A stretch of 54,524 nt of DNA. Origin: Rhizobium sp. Q54 (GTDB taxonomy: Bacteria > Pseudomonadota > Alphaproteobacteria > Reyranellales > Reyranellaceae). This document shows, in pieces, positions 50,250-54,524 of this stretch; the stretch's first letter is position 1; every line of letters starts with the position of its first letter. Location: positions 1-54,524 of the forward strand of contig CAMDOT010000011.1 in NCBI GenBank assembly GCA_945903635.1. Direction: 5' to 3'. Below the pieces are notes generated by a model. That model was not told where the DNA came from. It did no database searches and saw only the letters and a list, made by a program, of their open reading frames with translations. Position numbers and translations under genes: made by a program.

Positions 50250-52567
50250 GTGTGGAACCGGACCGCGCCGTCCTTGCCGGTCTCGCGGTAGATACCCTGG
50301 ATCTCGACATCGAAACCGGGGAACAGGTTGGCGCTGCGCTCGAACATTTTCAGATAGTCGAGCATCGGCCGTGCCCGCGCGTCGAGCCGCTCGCCCGGGA
50401 CGATGCTGGCGATGCCGGGCGGGTAGACGACGAACATGGTGGTGGCGATCCGGCCATGCGCTTCGTCGACCGGCACGTAGTCCACGTCGTTGCGAACAAG
50501 CCGCTGCACCGCCTCGTGCGGCGCCATCACGGGGTCCGGCAGATGTTCCGGGGCGAACTGCGCGCGTTGCAGCGTGCTGACAGCACTTTCCCGGAAGAAG
50601 GCATGCATCTCCGCGCAGAGGTCGCGCAGCCGCAGGCCGGCGTAGCGGGCCGGCCGCCTTCGCACGAACTCGCCGATCACGTCGTCGAGGCGCGCGTTGT
50701 CGTCGTGCAGCTTCTTGAAGGCGACCAGCGCGCTCAAGAGCGTGCCGGCCTTGCTCGACTCCACGCCCGGTGTCAGCAGGAACAGGAGCGAATTGAGGTC
50801 GTTCTTCTCCGGCACGACCTGGTTTTCACGCAGGTACTGAGCCACGACAGGCGCGGGGATGCCGTGGTTGGCGTAACTTCCCGTCTCGCGGTCGAAGCCC
50901 GGTGTCAGCACGATCAGCTTGTTGGGATCGGTGATGGCATAGCCCGGCGCCAGGTGTTTGAACCCGTGCCAGCGTTCGTCGGGTGCCAGCTCCCAGTGCC
51001 GGACATCCCGCGCAAGCTCGTCGGTCGCCACGTCCTCCCACGCCATGTCGCGTCCGCCCGAGAGGGTACGGTCGGGGATGAACGGCTCGAAGAACCAGCG
51101 GCGGGCACCGTCGCTCTCCTTGTCCTCGAATTCGCGGCGGATGGCGCGCATCTTCTTGCGGATCTCGATGCCGAGGCGGATCGTGTCGTCCCACAGCACT
51201 TCGCCCGATTTGCCCTTCATCATTTGCGCGCCGACGTCGAGCGAGGCGAACAGCGGATAGAACGGCGAGGTCGAGGCATGCAGCATGAAGAACTCGTTGA
51301 AGCGGCGGTGTTCGATGCGCCGCCGCTGGCCCGCGATGTGGCTGTCCCTGACGTGGATCTGCGAGGCCTGGCTGAAGCTCGCGAGCTGCTTGTGCGCCGA
51401 CTGCGTGGCGAAGATGCCCGGGCTGTCGGGCCCCAGCCCTTCGAGACCCATGGCAAAACGACCCGCATAGAGCGGGTGGAACTTCATGAAGCCCGCCCAC
51501 GCCTCGTCGAACAGGATGTAGTCGCAGAGGTGGCCGATCTTCTCGATGATGGCGCGCGCGTCGTGGATCGTGCCGTCGTAGGTACATTGCTCGATCACCG
51601 CGACGCGGAAAGGCCGCTTGCGCTTCCACGCGTCCTTGTCCTCGATCAGCGGATGGGTGCGGATCTTCTCGCGGATGCGCGCTTCGTCGAACGCCTCGTG
51701 GAAGATTGGCCCGATCATCCCGTGCGCATTGCGGTCGGTTTCGAGGTAGACCGGCGTGCCGCGGCCCAGGAACAGCGCGCCATGGTGGGCGGCCTTGTGG
51801 TTGTTGCGGTCGAACAGGACGAGGTCGCCTTCCGCCACCAGCGCCTGCAGGACGATCTTGTTGGACGAAGACGTGCCGTTCAGCACGAAATAGGTCTTCT
51901 CCGCGCCGAAGATCTGCGCCGCCTCCTGCTGGGCTTTCAGTGCCGGGCCCTCGTGGACCAGCAGGTCGCCGAGGTCGAGGACCGAATTGTCGAGGTCGTC
52001 GCGGAACACCGCTTCGCCCAGATGCTCCACGAAGATGCGGCCGATCGGGCTCCTGTTGTAGAAGATGCCGCCGTTGTGGCCCGGGCAGGTCCAGAGCTGG
52101 TTGCCCTCCTCGGCATAGTCGACCAAGGCACCGAAGAAGGGTGTCTTCAGTGTTTCGGCATATTGCTTCAGGCGGCTCACCAGGTTCCGGGCGATGAAAT
52201 CAGGCGTCTCCTCGGAAAGGAAGATGTAGCCGTCGATGTAATCCATCACTTCGACCGGAATGTCCTCCAGCCGCTTGCGGCGGACCAGGATGACGATCGG
52301 CATCTCAAGTCCGCGCCGGCGCATCAGGTTGATCAGCGCCGCCGACTTGCCGTCGAGGCCCTTCTTGCCCCAGTCGACCACCATGCAGCCGATGGCCGCG
52401 TCGGTCTGCACCACGATTTCCGCATCCTCGACGCGTCGGGCCCGCACGACCTGGAAGCCGAGCTTCTCGATGGACGTCGTTATCTCGCTGAGGCGATGGC
52501 CTTCGAGATCGTCGGCATCGAAGGCCGGCGCGCAGATCAGGATGGTGAAGCGTCTGAAGAAATCCAT
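50231..52567 (-). CDS. Orn/Lys/Arg decarboxylase class-I (PLP)
   Basis: A 778-residue PLP-dependent basic amino acid decarboxylase of the large, CadA/AdiA-type family. An N-terminal wing domain (1-130; ILICAPAFDADDLEGHRLSEI, receiver-like) precedes the PLP core with WTCPGHNGGIFYNRSPIGRIFVEHLGE, FVLNGTSSSNKIVLQALVAEGDLVLFDRNNHKAAHHGAL and the Schiff-base Lys393 in QSAHKQLASFSQ. The C-terminal domain has LLFLLTPGVESSK. It would make agmatine, cadaverine or putrescine; which one cannot be told by eye, though arginine decarboxylase is common in this group. Start 52567 (MDFFRRFTIL) is chosen because the longer open frame enters the PPK2 gene. The 14-base gap suggests co-transcription with PPK2. 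Confidence 0.9.
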   Translation of the reverse strand: MDFFRRFTILICAPAFDADDLEGHRLSEITTSIEKLGFQVVRARRVEDAEIVVQTDAAIGCMVVDWGKKGLDGKSAALINLMRRRGLEMPIVILVRRKRLEDIPVEVMDYIDGYIFLSEETPDFIARNLVSRLKQYAETLKTPFFGALVDYAEEGNQLWTCPGHNGGIFYNRSPIGRIFVEHLGEAVFRDDLDNSVLDLGDLLVHEGPALKAQQEAAQIFGAEKTYFVLNGTSSSNKIVLQALVAEGDLVLFDRNNHKAAHHGALFLGRGTPVYLETDRNAHGMIGPIFHEAFDEARIREKIRTHPLIEDKDAWKRKRPFRVAVIEQCTYDGTIHDARAIIEKIGHLCDYILFDEAWAGFMKFHPLYAGRFAMGLEGLGPDSPGIFATQSAHKQLASFSQASQIHVRDSHIAGQRRRIEHRRFNEFFMLHASTSPFYPLFASLDVGAQMMKGKSGEVLWDDTIRLGIEIRKKMRAIRREFEDKESDGARRWFFEPFIPDRTLSGGRDMAWEDVATDELARDVRHWELAPDERWHGFKHLAPGYAITDPNKLIVLTPGFDRETGSYANHGIPAPVVAQYLRENQVVPEKNDLNSLLFLLTPGVESSKAGTLLSALVAFKKLHDDNARLDDVIGEFVRRRPARYAGLRLRDLCAEMHAFFRESAVSTLQRAQFAPEHLPDPVMAPHEAVQRLVRNDVDYVPVDEAHGRIATTMFVVYPPGIASIVPGERLDARARPMLDYLKMFERSANLFPGFDVEIQGIYRETGKDGAVRFHTYVVRE

Positions 52568-52581
52568 GGTGTGGCCTTGTC

Positions 52582-53514
52582 TCAATAGACGCTGGGGACG
52601 TGCAGCTCGGGCGGCACGGGCTTGCGCGCATAGTCGGGCATGTGCTGGCGGGCCGGTAACAGTATGGGCGCATGCTCGACGTCGCCGTAGGGAATCTGCT
52701 GCAGCAGATGATGGATGCAGTTGAGACGCGCCCGCTTCTTGTCGTTGCCTTCCACCACTGCCCAGGGCGCCTCGGGAATATGCGTCCGCTCCAGCATCTC
52801 CTCCTTGGCCTTGGTGTATTCCTCCCAGCGGCGCCGGGACTCGAGGTCCATCGGCGACAGCTTCCACTGCTTCAGCGGATCGTGGATGCGCATCAGGAAG
52901 CGGAGGTTTTGCTGCGCGTCGGTGATCGAGAACCAGTATTTCAGGAGGATGATTCCCGACCGCACCAGTATGCGCTCGAACTCGGGAGCGGAGCGGAAGA
53001 ACTCCTGCACGTCGGCCTCGCTGCAGAAGCCCATCACGCGCTCGACGCCGGCGCGATTGTACCAGCTGCGGTCGAACAGCACGATCTCGCCGGCACCCGG
53101 CAGGTGAGGCACGTAGCGCTGGAAGTACCACTGGCTGCGCTCGCGCTCGGTTGGCGCCGACAGCGCCACGGTGCGGCAGATGCGCGGGTTGAGCCGCTGC
53201 GCCATGCGCTTGATGACGCCGCCCTTGCCGGCGGCGTCGCGGCCCTCGAACAGGATCACGACCTTCAGTCCCTTGTGGACCACCCAGTCCTGCAGCTTCA
53301 CCAGCTCGCGTTGCAGACGCAGCAACTCCGAGAAATAGCGCCGGCGGTCCATGCGGGGGCCGGCGTCGGTCAGGAGCATTTCGTCGGCCATACCTTCCGG
53401 CAGATGAGGAAGGAGATCGTCGTCGATCTCGAGCTCCAGCTCCTCGTCGATACCGTCGATCATCTCGTCATGGAGCAGGTCCTGGAGGCTCTGGCGGTCT
53501 GGTTCGGGGGCCAT
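52582..53514 (-). CDS. ppk2: polyphosphate kinase 2
   Basis: A 310-residue PPK2-family enzyme, using polyphosphate to phosphorylate a nucleoside mono- or diphosphate (or the reverse). The N-terminal 50 residues are acidic. The P-loop is FEGRDAAGKGG at 89-99, followed by the conserved LNPR segment and the lid/Walker B region VLFDRSWYNRAGVERVMGF (145-163). Further PPK2 marks are LLKYWFSITDAQQNLRF and WKLSPMDLESRRRWEEYTKAKEEMLERTH. Its size and single domain fit class I PPK2. It is the first gene of a two-gene unit with the decarboxylase and is divergent from the SDR, 194 bases away. Confidence 0.93.
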   Translation of the reverse strand: MAPEPDRQSLQDLLHDEMIDGIDEELELEIDDDLLPHLPEGMADEMLLTDAGPRMDRRRYFSELLRLQRELVKLQDWVVHKGLKVVILFEGRDAAGKGGVIKRMAQRLNPRICRTVALSAPTERERSQWYFQRYVPHLPGAGEIVLFDRSWYNRAGVERVMGFCSEADVQEFFRSAPEFERILVRSGIILLKYWFSITDAQQNLRFLMRIHDPLKQWKLSPMDLESRRRWEEYTKAKEEMLERTHIPEAPWAVVEGNDKKRARLNCIHHLLQQIPYGDVEHAPILLPARQHMPDYARKPVPPELHVPSVY

Positions 53515-53708
53515 CTATTTCTCCTTCACACGATGCGAGCGGCCGAAAGTGGGGTGGGCGTGTGACAAACGCGCGACAGCGGGCGAAGTGGCGCCAGGCA
53601 AGGTGTCCGTTCGGCGGCCTGGCCGGTTCCGCCGCGCGATGCCGGCGGCACGGCTGAAAAGACAGCCGGCATGGCCAAGGCACGGTGACCTTCGATATCC
53701 TCGACGGC

Positions 53709-54455
53709 ATGAACATCGACTATTTCGATCTGACGGGCAAAGTCGCTCTGGTCACCGGCGGCAGCCGCGGGCTGGGCTACCAGATGGTCAAGGCCTTCGC
53801 CGCCCACGGTGCCGACCTCTTCATCACCAGCCGCAAGCTGGAAGCCTGCGACAAGGCCGCGGCCGAGGTGCGGGCGCTGGGGCGCAAGGCCGCGACTCAT
53901 GCCTGCAATGTGGCCAACTGGCATGAGCTGGAGGGGCTGGTCGACGCGGCCTACGCCGCTTTCGGCAAGGTCGACATCCTGGTCAACAACGCTGGCTCCT
54001 CGCCGCTCGCGCCCTCGTCGCTGGAAACCTCCGAGCAGCTCTTCGACCGCATCGTGTCGCTCAACTTCAAGGCGCCGTTCCGCCTGATGTCGCTGGTCGG
54101 CAGCCGCATGGCCAAGGGCGACGGCGGGTCGATCATCAACATTTCCAGCGCCGGCGCGCTCCGGCCGCGACCGCAGATCGCGCCCTATGCCGGCGCCAAG
54201 GCCGCGCTCAACGCCCTCACCGAGGCTTTCGCCTTCGAGTACGGTCCCAAGGTGCGCGTCAACACCATCTCGCCTGGCCGCTTCCTGACCGACGTCTCCA
54301 AGGCGTGGCCGGAAGAGCACAAGGCCAACCCGACGGCGGCGCTGAGGCGCAGCGGCCAGCCGGAGGAGATCGTGACGGCGGCACTCTATCTCGCCTCGAG
54401 CAAATCGAGCTTCACCACCGGATCGCTGGTCCGGGTCGACGGAGGAATTGCCTAG
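53709..54455 (+). CDS. SDR family oxidoreductase
   Basis: A 248-residue classical short-chain dehydrogenase/reductase. The cofactor motif TGGSRGLG is at 16-23, NNAG lies around 90, the catalytic Ser is in INISSAGAL, and Tyr and Lys are in APYAGAKAALN. The end TTGSLVRVDGGIA is the standard SDR terminus. The start is uncertain: ATG 53709 (MNIDYFDLTGKVALVTGG) fits the family, whereas GTG 53685 has a better AAGG ribosome site and would add eight residues. The substrate is probably a 3-oxo or alcohol compound, not predictable. A GC-rich palindrome starts 18 bases after the stop. Confidence 0.9.
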   Translation: MNIDYFDLTGKVALVTGGSRGLGYQMVKAFAAHGADLFITSRKLEACDKAAAEVRALGRKAATHACNVANWHELEGLVDAAYAAFGKVDILVNNAGSSPLAPSSLETSEQLFDRIVSLNFKAPFRLMSLVGSRMAKGDGGSIINISSAGALRPRPQIAPYAGAKAALNALTEAFAFEYGPKVRVNTISPGRFLTDVSKAWPEEHKANPTAALRRSGQPEEIVTAALYLASSKSSFTTGSLVRVDGGIA

Positions 54456-54473
54456 ATCTTCCGGACCGCGCGC

Positions 54474-54524
54474 GTCCCGCGCGCCTCATCCGGCGCATTC
54501 GTATGCGCCTTTAGCGCGCGGGAC
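54474..54524. repeat. nested perfect palindrome at the window edge
   Basis: Outer arms of 11 bases, GTCCCGCGCGC (54474-54484) and GCGCGCGGGAC (54514-54524), enclose inner arms of seven, GGCGCAT (54492-54498) and ATGCGCC (54503-54509), with loop TCGT. It can fold into a two-stage hairpin on either strand. It sits just downstream of the SDR gene and may end its transcript or be an extragenic repeat; the sequence beyond is not visible. Confidence 0.7.

Overview
The window looks like chromosomal DNA from a GC-rich, metabolically versatile soil or water alphaproteobacterium of the Hyphomicrobiales/Rhodospirillales type (Bradyrhizobium- or Reyranella-like; this placement is inference). The grounds are strong GC3 bias, many periplasmic binding proteins, GMC oxidoreductases, dipeptide-type ABC operons, ATGA-type coupled genes and a two-component hybrid kinase. 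I see no rRNA, tRNA, CRISPR array, insertion sequence or prophage.

Layout. 1-3760 (+): the tail of an alpha/beta hydrolase, a Bug-type (TctC) binding protein, a MetE C-domain-like zinc methyltransferase and an amino-acid-type binding protein, with no transporter membrane genes. 3764-7462 (-): a GyrI-like protein, a GMC oxidoreductase and an FAD oxidoreductase, divergent from a benzoylformate-decarboxylase-like ThDP enzyme (7536-9200). 9204-9959 (-) is an AT-richer orphan resembling Imm11/DUF1629 immunity proteins, followed by a HpcH/HpaI aldolase and a VOC protein. 11273-16696 (+) is a full dipeptide/oligopeptide ABC operon (binding protein, two permeases, two ATPases), followed by a GMC oxidoreductase and a small lipoprotein.

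19007-28397 (+) is the most unusual stretch. An OmpR-type response regulator is translationally coupled to a 1393-residue kinase (STAND-like NTPase, helical region, HisKA, HATPase, REC, Hpt) that has no membrane segment or obvious sensor domain. About 200 bases further on lies a 1441-residue repeat protein: seven FG-GAP repeats, an RTX-like patch, a Calx-beta domain, about 27 AIDA-like short repeats and a C-terminal cap.

28755-36093 (-) is a conserved-type cluster of unknown substrate: binding protein, two permeases and a fused double ATPase of the dipeptide class, then a luciferase-like monooxygenase and two carboxymuconolactone-decarboxylase-fold proteins (the KPN_01854/KPN_01858/Avi_7169/Avi_7170 families). 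36285-41585 (-) is a tightly packed catabolic-looking operon: acyl-CoA-dehydrogenase-fold oxygenase, VOC protein, large alpha/beta hydrolase, small alpha/beta hydrolase and ketopantoate-reductase-like enzyme. It is divergent from an oxaloacetate-decarboxylase-like PEP mutase/isocitrate lyase superfamily enzyme.

42613-49490 (-) is the transglutaminase / circularly permuted ATP-grasp / alpha-E / DUF2126 system, predicted in the literature to make or modify peptides but with no known product. 49623-54455 holds a GNAT acetyltransferase, an Orn/Lys/Arg decarboxylase with a polyphosphate kinase 2, and an SDR. The window ends in a nested perfect palindrome.
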